Part shown: piece by piece, positions 1 through 5,785 of the stretch
Layout of the letters: each line of letters opens with the position of its first letter
Numbering within the stretch: the stretch's first letter is position 1
Assembly: GCA_041485845.1 (NCBI GenBank)
Contig: JBGPKH010000399.1
Location: 1 to 8,212, forward strand
From: OMOG01 sp041485845
Lineage (GTDB): Bacteria > Acidobacteriota > Terriglobia > Bryobacterales > Bryobacteraceae
Direction: 5' to 3'
DNA: 8,212 nucleotides
Program-made: the position numbers and the translations under genes
Notes under the pieces: generated by a model
The model's database searches: none
Told to the model about the DNA's origin: nothing
Seen by the model: only the letters and a program-made list of their open reading frames with translations

Positions 1-980
1 ACGCCGCCCATCGCGTAGTGCGCGGCCGGATGCACCGGCGCCGGCTGCGCGGAAATGTCCACTCCGTAGCGAAGGCAGGTTTCGTACACGCGCGGGAAGC
101 GCCGCTGGATGAATTCCGCGCCGCGGTGCGTGAGGTCGAGGAACACGTGCGGCGCTCCGGTGCGCCGCATCTCGGCGACGATGGCCCGGGACACCACGTC
201 TCTGGGCGCCAGTTCCTCGGTGAACCTCTCGCCGGCGGCGTTGCGCAGCACACCGCCCTCTCCTCGCAAAGCTTCGGAAAGCAGGAACCGGGGCGCGCCC
301 TCCACGTGCAGCGCGGTGGGATGAAACTGCACGAACTCGATGTCGCTGATTTCGGCCCCGGCGCGATACGCCATGGCCACACCATCGCCGGTGGCCACCT
401 CGGGATTGGTGGTATTGAGAAACACGCGCCCCAGGCCGCCGGTGGCCAGCAGCACCGCGCGTGCATGGACCGCTTCCCCGCCCAGCAACGCTCCCGCTGC
501 GCCATCATCCAGCAGCAGATCCGTAGCGCCCGCGAAGCTGCGGAACGTCACGTCAGGCAGAGACGCCGCCTTGTGGTACAGAGTGCGCGAGATCTCCCGC
601 CCCGTGGAATCGCCGTGCGCGTGCAGGATGCGGTTGCGGCTGTGCGCGCCCTCGCGCGTGAACGCCAACTTCGTGCCTTCGCGATCGAACTCCGCGCCCC
701 ATTCGATCAACTGCTGGATCGCCGCGGGGCCTTCTTCCACCAGCGTGTGCACTGCCGCGGGGTCGCAGAGTCCGTCACCGGCGTAGAGCGTGTCCTGTTC
801 GTGCAGTTGCACCTCATCGTCGTCGCCCAGGGCGACCACAATCCCGCCCTGCGCGTATTCGGACGAGGATTCCCGCAGGCTGTCCTTCGCGACCACGAGC
901 ACCCGGCCGGCCTCCGCCAGTTCGATCGCGGCGCGCAGGCCAGCCACTCCGGCTCCGATCACGAGAAAGTCCGGGTTCAT
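1..980 (-). CDS. nadB: L-aspartate oxidase NadB, 5' part (C-terminus beyond window)
   Basis: This FAD enzyme oxidises L-aspartate to iminoaspartate, the first step of de novo NAD synthesis in the cytoplasm. The window holds 326 codons; the family is usually about 500-540 aa, so roughly 60% is present and the gene runs off the left edge. Visible motifs are the FAD-binding GAGVAG (residues 9-14), AQGGI (43-47), REGAHSRNRILHA (109-121), the LLATGG segment (177-182), FHPTAL (His220), SEALRGEG (235-242), ELAPRD (Arg260) and PAAHY (His321). By alignment from memory with E. coli NadB, Glu110, His220, Arg260 and His321 match active-site Glu121, His244, Arg290 and His351. Ser235 replaces Thr259, a conservative change seen in other NadB proteins. 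An in-frame TAG lies two codons upstream, so the ATG at 980 is the earliest possible start. Fumarate reductase/SdhA flavoproteins are the nearest alternative, but these motifs fit NadB better. Confidence 0.93.
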   Translation of the reverse strand, partial: MNPDFLVIGAGVAGLRAAIELAEAGRVLVVAKDSLRESSSEYAQGGIVVALGDDDEVQLHEQDTLYAGDGLCDPAAVHTLVEEGPAAIQQLIEWGAEFDREGTKLAFTREGAHSRNRILHAHGDSTGREISRTLYHKAASLPDVTFRSFAGATDLLLDDGAAGALLGGEAVHARAVLLATGGLGRVFLNTTNPEVATGDGVAMAYRAGAEISDIEFVQFHPTALHVEGAPRFLLSEALRGEGGVLRNAAGERFTEELAPRDVVSRAIVAEMRRTGAPHVFLDLTHRGAEFIQRRFPRVYETCLRYGVDISAQPAPVHPAAHYAMGG

Positions 981-991
981 TCCCTACTGCG

Positions 992-997
992 ATGATA
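992..997 (-). promoter_or_regulatory. nadB: possible -10 element for nadB
   Basis: The minus strand reads TATCAT here, 5 of 6 matches to TATAAT, and it ends 11 nt before the nadB ATG. Transcription starting about 7 nt downstream would give a leader of only about 5 nt. No good -35 hexamer is seen at the right distance and no proper Shine-Dalgarno precedes the ATG, only an AGGGA touching it. A near-leaderless nadB message is possible but unproven. Confidence 0.25.
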
Positions 998-1040
998 GCA
1001 GTGTGGTGCAGGCGCCCCCGTCCGCACGCGCTGCTCCTGC

Positions 1041-1484
1041 TCAGTCATCGAGTGCTTCAGCGTCCGCCAGATCTTTGGTTCGGCCGGTAGCCCGCTTATT
1101 GGCGATGAGCGCTTCCCGGCCGATGAAGAACACCGGGATGTCTCCGTAGGTTCCGGATCGCCGGGATGCCCACGCCTCGTCCCAGGCGATGCCCGTGATG
1201 CTCGTCATCAGATGGATTTGCACGGGAATGCGCCCCAGTTGAAGGATTTTCTGCCGTTCCAGCAAGCAGGCGGCATGCACTTCATGGGCCGGGAAACCAA
1301 GCTCGCGAACCGCGTTCAGCATGCGATCGATCTGCTGGACATCCGGACGGATCAGAATATCGAGGTCGCCCGTAAACCGCGGCGCTCCGTGGAACGCGAC
1401 CGCGTATCCCCCGATGATTAGGAACTCAACGCCATGAGCGTTCAACAAGGAGCAGAGATCGGCAAAGTCCTTCTGGACGTCCAT
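1041..1484 (-). CDS. nucleotidyltransferase-fold protein (DUF6036/AbiEii-like)
   Basis: The protein has 147 aa and resembles the small nucleotidyltransferases annotated as DUF6036 or AbiEii-like. The N-terminal helix is followed by IIGGYAVAFHG (23-33, GG at 25-26) and TGDLDILIRPD (38-48), giving the two metal-binding Asp residues of the fold at 40 and 42. The family's C-terminal NKRATGRTKDLADAEALDD signature follows. Where many relatives have a third carboxylate (pattern IDLLTSI), this protein reads QIHLMTSI with His91, so the usual third acidic residue is not evident. The start is supported by GAGGAG 9 nt upstream, inside the end of the preceding gene, with which it overlaps by 59 nt. Relatives include toxins of AbiE-type systems, but many are uncharacterised; neither substrate nor a toxin role can be read from the sequence. 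Confidence 0.82.
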   Translation of the reverse strand: MDVQKDFADLCSLLNAHGVEFLIIGGYAVAFHGAPRFTGDLDILIRPDVQQIDRMLNAVRELGFPAHEVHAACLLERQKILQLGRIPVQIHLMTSITGIAWDEAWASRRSGTYGDIPVFFIGREALIANKRATGRTKDLADAEALDD

Positions 1485-1638
1485 TCGGCTGCGCTCCTCG
1501 CATGGATGTCAGGTATTCCTTTCGGAGCCGCTCCACCTCGGCGATTCGTTCTTCAGGCGATCGGCTCCGCCAATAGGCTAGCCACTGATTCTCATCCTGC
1601 TCTTCCCGAAACGTCGTGAGTCGGAGCACCCGATCCAT
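1426..1638 (-). CDS. small conserved protein paired with the nucleotidyltransferase
   Basis: This is a 70-aa charged, helical protein with no signal peptide or membrane segment. The segment WRSRSPEERIAEVERLRKEY (about 23-42) resembles the W-RSPEER--EVE-LRR pattern of short proteins often found just upstream of DUF6036-type nucleotidyltransferases. The tail, with its LLLVERS ending, also resembles their usual ending, which argues that the 59-nt overlap with the next gene is real and not a frameshift artefact. The ATG is preceded by GGGAAAAG, a modest ribosome-binding site. It starts 30 nt after the Gfo/Idh stop and may be read from the same transcript. It could be a partner or antitoxin-like regulator of the nucleotidyltransferase; that is inference from pairing only. 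Confidence 0.72.
   Translation of the reverse strand: MDRVLRLTTFREEQDENQWLAYWRSRSPEERIAEVERLRKEYLTSMRGAQPNGRPEGLCRSLLLVERSWR
1494..1499 (-). promoter_or_regulatory. ribosome-binding site of the nucleotidyltransferase
   Basis: GAGGAG on the minus strand, 9 nt before the ATG at 1484, lies within the coding end of the small partner gene. It fixes the nucleotidyltransferase start and means ribosomes finishing the first gene pass over the second start, allowing coupled translation. Confidence 0.6.
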
Positions 1639-1668
1639 CTTTTCCCAAATGTACCATGTGACCGGTTG

Positions 1669-2808
1669 CTAGATCTCCCCGAACTCGGTCTTCCACACGG
1701 CCTCGCCCTGCCGGTACATGGCGGTGCGCCCGAGGATCGCGAACAGCGTGCTGATGGCCGAACGCTGGGCGACGTTCTGCGGCTTTTCGGTCTCGATGCG
1801 GGTCAGGAACGCTTCGATGCCGTCGTAGGTGATGTCGCGAGGCGAAGGAATGGTCTCCACGTCCCTGGGGCCCTTGTGGTGGACCATGCGGGCGCGCGAG
1901 GTCTCGATCGCGCCTTTCGTCCCGGTGAACTCTTCACCCACCCGGCTGAAGCCCGGCGGAGAGATCTGGTTGGCTTCGTAGTTCACGTGGATGCCGTTCG
2001 GAAACTCGAACGTCAGGCTCAGGTGGTCGGAGATCTCCATCGACGTTCGCACTTTGCGGCCGCTCATGCCGTTGACGCGAACCGGCCGCGCGTTCAGGAA
2101 CCAGTGCAGCACGTCGAAATTGTGGCAGTCCTGCTCCACGATGAAGTCGCCGGAGTAGTCTTTGTAACAGAACCAATTGCGCAGCTTCTCCACCTTGGGA
2201 TCGGGATAGGGCACGCGTTTGAACGGATCGCCGGCAATCCAGAATCCGCGGGCGTTCACCAGTTCTCCGATCTGGCCCTCCTGGATGCGTTTGAACGCTT
2301 CCAGGTAGACCGGGCCGTAGCGCTGCTGAAAGCCCACGGCGACGTCCTTCTTGGGGTCGGCCTTGCGCGCCGCCGCGATCACGCGCTCGACGCCGGCCAG
2401 GTCCACGCCCATGGGCTTCTCGCAATAGACGTGCTTGCGCGCCTGAATGGCGGCCTCCAGCATGCGCGGATGCTCGAACGGCGGGGTGGCGATCACCACC
2501 GCATCCACGTCGGACGCCAGCAGCTTTTCGAAATCCGTGTACACCGCCGGATTCTGCGCCTTGATCTTCTGGGTGGCGCTCTCGGTGCGGTCCGGGAACA
2601 GGTCGCAAAGCGCGGTCACGCGGGCGCGCGAGTCGGCGTTGAAGATGCCGGCGTCATATGTGCCACGGCCGCCCGATCCGATGAGACCTACTGTGATCTT
2701 CGAGTTGGCTTGCGAGCCGCGCACCGTTTGCGGCGCAACGATGGAGAACGTGGTGGCGGCCACCGCGCCACCCGTGCGGATCAACTCCCGCCGTGAGATT
2801 GGATTCAT
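1669..2808 (-). CDS. Tat-exported Gfo/Idh/MocA family oxidoreductase
   Basis: The protein has 379 aa. The N-terminus carries a twin-arginine signal (SRRELI, Arg6-Arg7, then a hydrophobic stretch to about residue 31), so it is probably exported folded with its dinucleotide bound. The Rossmann domain starts with VGLIGSGGRG (GSGGRG 44-49). An IATPP strand (106-110) and the EKP motif (130-132) of the Gfo/Idh/MocA family follow, and then the C-terminal alpha/beta domain. EQDCHNFDVLHW (225-236) supplies the family's active-site Asp/His region (Asp227, His229, Asp232). Known exported relatives, such as Zymomonas glucose-fructose oxidoreductase, keep NADP tightly bound and act on sugars or polyols; the substrate here is unknown. 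It lies 33 nt after the DUF6599-like gene and has a near-perfect Shine-Dalgarno, so it is probably the third gene of the exported redox cluster. Confidence 0.92.
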   Translation of the reverse strand: MNPISRRELIRTGGAVAATTFSIVAPQTVRGSQANSKITVGLIGSGGRGTYDAGIFNADSRARVTALCDLFPDRTESATQKIKAQNPAVYTDFEKLLASDVDAVVIATPPFEHPRMLEAAIQARKHVYCEKPMGVDLAGVERVIAAARKADPKKDVAVGFQQRYGPVYLEAFKRIQEGQIGELVNARGFWIAGDPFKRVPYPDPKVEKLRNWFCYKDYSGDFIVEQDCHNFDVLHWFLNARPVRVNGMSGRKVRTSMEISDHLSLTFEFPNGIHVNYEANQISPPGFSRVGEEFTGTKGAIETSRARMVHHKGPRDVETIPSPRDITYDGIEAFLTRIETEKPQNVAQRSAISTLFAILGRTAMYRQGEAVWKTEFGEI

Positions 2809-2817
2809 CGTTAAGAG

Positions 2818-2825
2818 ACCTCCTT
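2818..2825 (-). promoter_or_regulatory. strong ribosome-binding site of the Gfo/Idh gene
   Basis: The minus strand reads AAGGAGGT, a close complement of the 16S rRNA 3' end, 9 nt before the ATG at 2808. It supports that start and the inclusion of the Tat signal, and suggests strong translation. Confidence 0.75.
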
Positions 2826-2841
2826 CACTGAGTGTTTGCGC

Positions 2842-3675
2842 CTACTTCACGTTGGCGGCGAGGGCTGTCGCCAACGCCAGCGGGTCCTGCCCGTCGGGCA
2901 CGTTGGCCCATCCGGCCACATATCGTCCTTTTCGAAAAATGCAGATCCTTCCGAGGTACCGGTCGTTCACCTGGAACGCTTCGTCGGCGACCTTGGCCGG
3001 CGCCGTCTCTCCGAAACGCGTTCGCAGCTTCTGCATGACGTCGCCGGCCGAGCCGGGCGATGCCTCCAGGACCACGAAGGCCTTGCCAAAATCGTATTGC
3101 GCCACGTAACCGCGCTTGAGCAGCCGTATGCCGAGCACGCTTTCCGGCACCAGGCGCAGCGATTGCTGCTTCTCCGCCGGGAACCAGGAAAGCGTGGGAG
3201 GCAAGGACGTCCCGCCCTCCACCGTTTTCTCGAGCGCCGCCGCCCATTCCTTCAAGGCGGCGGAGTGATCGCCTTCCGGATTCGCGGCGATCTCCACGTA
3301 GTACTTCCCCTTGGCGAAAATCGCGCGCCGCGGCACGATCTGGCCGCCCATCCCAATCTGGAAGGCCGGCTGCCGCGGATCGCGGTTGGACGTGAAGATG
3401 CCGTATGCGGAATCGGCGTCGCTCATATCGGAGATATCGATCACGAACGTGACCCCGCCCTTGGTACAGGTGACGCCGCGCATCGTGTCGAAGCCGTAGA
3501 TCAGGTAGCCCTCGGCGTTGCCGTCCATGTACTCGAAGAGGTTTTCGGCGGTGTAGCTGCGGGCGTCGCCGCTCTGCGCCCAGCCCGGCACAAGATTGCA
3601 CGCGGGCGCCGGCCCGTCGGTTGCCGCCGCCAGCCCGCAGGCCAGAAGACCGATTCCGCAAATCAGCTTCAGCAT
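2842..3675 (-). CDS. secreted DUF6599-like protein
   Basis: The protein has 277 aa and unknown function. Residues 1-18 look like a signal peptide: Lys3, a short hydrophobic core, and an AAA before TDG. LLAC at 10-13 weakly resembles a lipobox, so lipid anchoring at Cys13 is possible but not certain. The mature part begins near a conserved-looking GW and contains ENLFEYMDGNAEGYLIYGF (about 44-62). That segment resembles the diagnostic stretch of DUF6599 proteins, recognised from memory. No catalytic motif is evident. An open frame continues upstream to 4068, but that part lies inside the reductase gene in another frame and is not coding. The ATG at 3675 is chosen because AGGAA lies 8 nt upstream and the signal peptide begins there. 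It overlaps the stop of the upstream aldo/keto reductase by 7 nt, so the two are co-translated and may work together outside the cytoplasm. Confidence 0.82.
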   Translation of the reverse strand: MLKLICGIGLLACGLAAATDGPAPACNLVPGWAQSGDARSYTAENLFEYMDGNAEGYLIYGFDTMRGVTCTKGGVTFVIDISDMSDADSAYGIFTSNRDPRQPAFQIGMGGQIVPRRAIFAKGKYYVEIAANPEGDHSAALKEWAAALEKTVEGGTSLPPTLSWFPAEKQQSLRLVPESVLGIRLLKRGYVAQYDFGKAFVVLEASPGSAGDVMQKLRTRFGETAPAKVADEAFQVNDRYLGRICIFRKGRYVAGWANVPDGQDPLALATALAANVK

Positions 3676-4838
3676 GCGAACAGTTCCTGCGCGCGGATGA
3701 GACGTTGCGCCACCTGAACTCCATGCGGGCATTCGACCGTGCAGCCCGGGCAATCGCCGCAGCGGACGCTGCCGGATTGCGGACCGAGTTCGGCGAAGCG
3801 CTCGCGTCCCAGGGCGAACTGGCCGTAGCCGTCGGCGTAGGTGAGGAAGCGCAGCACGTCGGCCACCGGCAGTCCCTGGCGGCACTGGCCGTCGCATTGC
3901 CCGCACATGTTGCAATAGAGCGGGCGAATTTGTTCCAGGTGCGCGCTCAGCAGTCTCTCGTCGGCCGTGCCGAACGGCTGCGACATGGCCTTCAGGTTCT
4001 CGTCCAACTGGTCCATGTCGGTCATGCTGGGGATGGTGGTGTGGACACTGGGATTGCGCGCCGCCCACTTGAGCGCCGCCAGCAGCGCGCCATCCTTCTT
4101 CAGGCGGTTGTAGTTCGGGTTGTTCGGCCGAATCGTCCGGAATCCGCCGGCCATCACCTTCATGGCCACGATCCCCTTTCCGGCCTTGGCCGCCTCCTCG
4201 ATCACCGTATTCATGACCGGCTCCATGGTGAAGTTGTAGGCCGTCAGGATCACGTCGATCTTCGGGTGCTTCGCCAGGAACGGGATGAGCTCCGGTTGCC
4301 CGCTGTGGGTGCTCACTCCGGCGAACCGGATCTTGCCGGCCTTCTTGGCGGTCTGCTGCGCGTCGATCAGGTCGTCGGTCACTTCGGCGGCACGCTGCTT
4401 GGCGTGCAGATACCAGATGTCGAGGTGGTCGGTGCCCAGTTCCTTGAGGCTGGTGTCCAGATCGCGCAGGGCGTCTTCGCGAGACCCGGCGTGCGACTTG
4501 CTGGAGAGCGTGATCTCGTTGCGCTTCCTTTTGAGGGCGACCCCCACCATGCGCTCGTTGTTGCCGCTCTGGTAGCCTCGAGCGGTGTCGAAGTAGGTGA
4601 TTCCCAGGTCGGCGGCGCGCTCGACCACGCTGCCATCCGACGTGATCATGCAGCCGAAGCCCACGGTGGTGACCTTCAAGCCGGTTTTGCCAAGGGTCCG
4701 GTAGCGAAAGCCCGAGCCGGCAGGCGGCGGCTGCGGGGGAGCCTGCTCTTCAGACGGGCCGGTGCGCGTGGCGGATGCCGCGACGGGCAAGGCCAGGCCG
4801 GCCGCCAGGAAATTGCGGCGGGAAGACGTGAGATCCAT
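3669..4838 (-). CDS. Tat-exported aldo/keto reductase with C-terminal Fe-S Cys clusters
   Basis: The protein has 389 aa. It begins with a twin-arginine signal (SSRRNFLAAGLALPVAA, Arg7-Arg8) and a Pro-rich linker (about 28-41), then an aldo/keto reductase barrel from FRYRTLGKTGLKV (44-56). The catalytic tetrad is visible as Asp84, Tyr89, Lys114 and His145. After the barrel, Cys309, 312, 315 and 319 (CNMCGQCDGQC) and Cys360, 363, 366 and 370 (CGDCPGCTVEC, followed by P) form two four-Cys groups of ferredoxin type. They probably bind two [4Fe-4S] clusters; the first lacks the usual Pro after its fourth Cys. Tat export fits a protein that folds around cofactors before crossing the membrane. The substrate and the electron partner of the clusters are unknown. 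It leads a three-gene run with the DUF6599-like and Gfo/Idh genes, behind good promoters and a strong Shine-Dalgarno. Confidence 0.93.
   Translation of the reverse strand: MDLTSSRRNFLAAGLALPVAASATRTGPSEEQAPPQPPPAGSGFRYRTLGKTGLKVTTVGFGCMITSDGSVVERAADLGITYFDTARGYQSGNNERMVGVALKRKRNEITLSSKSHAGSREDALRDLDTSLKELGTDHLDIWYLHAKQRAAEVTDDLIDAQQTAKKAGKIRFAGVSTHSGQPELIPFLAKHPKIDVILTAYNFTMEPVMNTVIEEAAKAGKGIVAMKVMAGGFRTIRPNNPNYNRLKKDGALLAALKWAARNPSVHTTIPSMTDMDQLDENLKAMSQPFGTADERLLSAHLEQIRPLYCNMCGQCDGQCRQGLPVADVLRFLTYADGYGQFALGRERFAELGPQSGSVRCGDCPGCTVECPHGVQVAQRLIRAQELFAC
3684..3688 (-). promoter_or_regulatory. ribosome-binding site of the DUF6599-like gene
   Basis: AGGAA on the minus strand, 8 nt before the ATG at 3675, is embedded in the last codons of the aldo/keto reductase. 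It decides the start within a frame that stays open for another 131 codons upstream. Confidence 0.5.
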
Positions 4839-4843
4839 AAATG

Positions 4844-4849
4844 CCTCCT
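4844..4849 (-). promoter_or_regulatory. ribosome-binding site of the aldo/keto reductase
   Basis: AGGAGG on the minus strand lies 5 nt before the ATG at 4838. It supports the start that includes the twin-arginine signal. Confidence 0.75.
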
Positions 4850-4864
4850 GTAGACGAAAATCAG

Positions 4865-4892
4865 ATTCTAAGACCTTATTCTAGCCTGTAAG
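4865..4892 (-). promoter_or_regulatory. second, overlapping promoter candidate
   Basis: A second TAGAAT lies 13 nt downstream of the first (4870-4865). It has CTTACA (4892-4887, 4 of 6 matches to TTGACA) 16 nt upstream. The two sets overlap, so they may be alternative start points, or one may be a chance match in this AT-richer stretch. Confidence 0.35.
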
Positions 4893-4906
4893 AACCGCGA
4901 TGCCAA
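4878..4906 (-). promoter_or_regulatory. sigma70-type promoter of the exported redox cluster
   Basis: On the minus strand the -35 is TTGGCA (4906-4901, 5 of 6 matches to TTGACA), the spacer is exactly 17 nt, and the -10 is TAGAAT (4883-4878, 5 of 6 matches to TATAAT). This is the clearest promoter in the window. It would start a message about 30 nt upstream of the aldo/keto reductase ATG. Confidence 0.65.
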
Positions 4907-4918
4907 CTACCGTTCCGG

Positions 4919-4933
4919 CCCGGCGAGGCCGGG
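4919..4933. repeat. short perfect inverted repeat upstream of the promoter
   Basis: CCCGGC and GCCGGG arms of 6 bp flank a GAG loop, just upstream of the -35 at 4901-4906. It could be an operator-like site, or a stem at the end of the kor transcript, but no T-run follows on either strand. It sits in GC-rich DNA where such arms arise easily by chance. Confidence 0.3.
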
Positions 4934-4956
4934 AACAAACAGAGAAAATCGAGTCT

Positions 4957-4990
4957 CACCGCGGAGACGCGGAGTTCTACGCGGAGAAAA
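4957..4990. repeat. short GCGGAG direct repeat in the intergenic gap
   Basis: GCGGAG occurs at 4961-4966, 4969-4974 and 4981-4986, followed by AAAA. The layout resembles dispersed intergenic repeats of this wording seen in several environmental bacterial genomes (from memory). It lies in the gap 4839-5185, which otherwise holds the promoters and GC-rich hairpins. No coding sequence is supported in that gap. Confidence 0.4.
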
Positions 4991-5099
4991 CCCAAAGTCA
5001 AGACCTGAGAGCGCCCGCGACGGGTAAACGCCGGGAGCGGAGAGCGCCGGGAAAACCGCGCCCGGGTGGCGCGAAATTCCGTTCGGCGCGATGCGAAAC

Positions 5100-5134
5100 C
5101 CGGCCGGCGTCGTGGGCGGCGACCCTTCGGCCGG
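5100..5134 (-). terminator. GC-rich hairpin after korC, weak terminator candidate
   Basis: CCGGCCG (5100-5106) pairs with CGGCCGG (5128-5134), and an inner GTCG/CGAC stem (5109-5112 with 5120-5123) lies within the loop. On the minus strand it begins about 50 nt after the korC stop. Only three T residues follow soon after, so it is not a classical intrinsic terminator; it could be a 3'-end stabiliser or a chance stem. Confidence 0.25.
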
Positions 5135-5185
5135 CTGGCTGGCCGCGCCGCCCCCCCGGGTTCGGTTGCGGCAAGAGTGCCGGTG

Positions 5186-5785
5186 CTACGCCGATTCGAG
5201 CGAGAGCGCTTCTTCGGCGTCGCCGTTTTCGGCCAGACGGGTTATCAACTGGAGCCCGTAATCGAATCCTTTGTCGAAGGCCTGGAGGTTCAGTTTTTGC
5301 ATGGCGGGGGGCACGGAGTCGGCGACGGCCTTACGGAGCGCGTCCGGGTCGAGCAGATTGGCGACCGCGCCGAAGAACCCGACCATCACGATGTTCAGCA
5401 CCACTTTGCGGCCGAGCTCCTCGGCCAGGCGCGTGGCGGGAACGCCGAAGGCACGGACACCCGTTGGGTACTTGTCCACGCGCACCAGTTCCTGCTCCGT
5501 AATGAGAATGCCGCCGGGCTTCAACTGCGGGGCGAAGCGCGTGTACGCCTCCTGGCTCATCACGATGAGAATGTCGGCTTGGGTGACGTAGGGATAGAGG
5601 ATGGGTTCGGTGGACAGGATCACCTGTGCGCTCGAAGAGCCGCCGCGGGCTTCGGGGCCGAAGCTCTGAGTCATGGTGGCATAGTCGCCGTGGAAAATGG
5701 CGGCGGCTTTGCCGATGACGGCGGCGGCCAGGATGACGCCCTGCCCGCCGAATCCCGCGATCCGAATCTCGGTCAGCAACTGCAT
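5186..5785 (-). CDS. korC: 2-oxoacid:ferredoxin oxidoreductase, gamma subunit
   Basis: The protein has 199 aa, the usual size for a separate gamma subunit. It shows the gamma-domain signature IAGFGGQGV (9-17), then FGPEARGGSSSAQV (42-55) and a later VVLNIVMVGFFGAV segment. In this enzyme family the gamma subunit packs against alpha and beta and helps form the CoA-binding side of the complex. It is the last gene of the kor operon and its start overlaps the korB stop by 13 nt. The annotated ATG at 5785 is only 3 nt from a strong GGAGGT; the TTG two codons later is 9 nt from it and could be the true start. The product differs by only two residues. The physiological 2-oxoacid cannot be assigned from this subunit. 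Confidence 0.92.
   Translation of the reverse strand: MQLLTEIRIAGFGGQGVILAAAVIGKAAAIFHGDYATMTQSFGPEARGGSSSAQVILSTEPILYPYVTQADILIVMSQEAYTRFAPQLKPGGILITEQELVRVDKYPTGVRAFGVPATRLAEELGRKVVLNIVMVGFFGAVANLLDPDALRKAVADSVPPAMQKLNLQAFDKGFDYGLQLITRLAENGDAEEALSLESA

Noticed and set aside
18..995. A 325-codon plus-strand open frame opposite nadB
   Set aside because: nadB on the minus strand shows all the flavoenzyme motifs; the plus frame does not resemble a protein.
1666..2796. A 376-codon plus-strand open frame opposite the Gfo/Idh gene
   Set aside because: The minus-strand gene has a Tat signal, Rossmann and EKP motifs and a strong ribosome-binding site; the plus frame has a biased His/Arg/Ala/Gly composition typical of the complement of a GC-rich gene.
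3676..4068. N-terminal extension of the DUF6599-like protein into the reductase gene
   Set aside because: The upstream part is Arg/Pro-rich shadow of the reductase; the signal peptide and ribosome-binding site place the start at 3675.
3621..4853. A 410-codon plus-strand open frame opposite the aldo/keto reductase
   Set aside because: It is an antisense shadow with no recognisable domain and low-complexity Arg/Ala/Val/Gly content.
5169..5182. CGGCA-AGAG-TGCCG hairpin just after the korC stop as an intrinsic terminator
   Set aside because: The stem is only 5 bp and no T-run follows on the minus strand.
4900..5502. A 200-codon plus-strand open frame starting in the intergenic gap
   Set aside because: It is Arg/Pro/Ala-rich, reads through the GCGGAG repeat and into the antisense of korC, and has no ribosome-binding site or domain.
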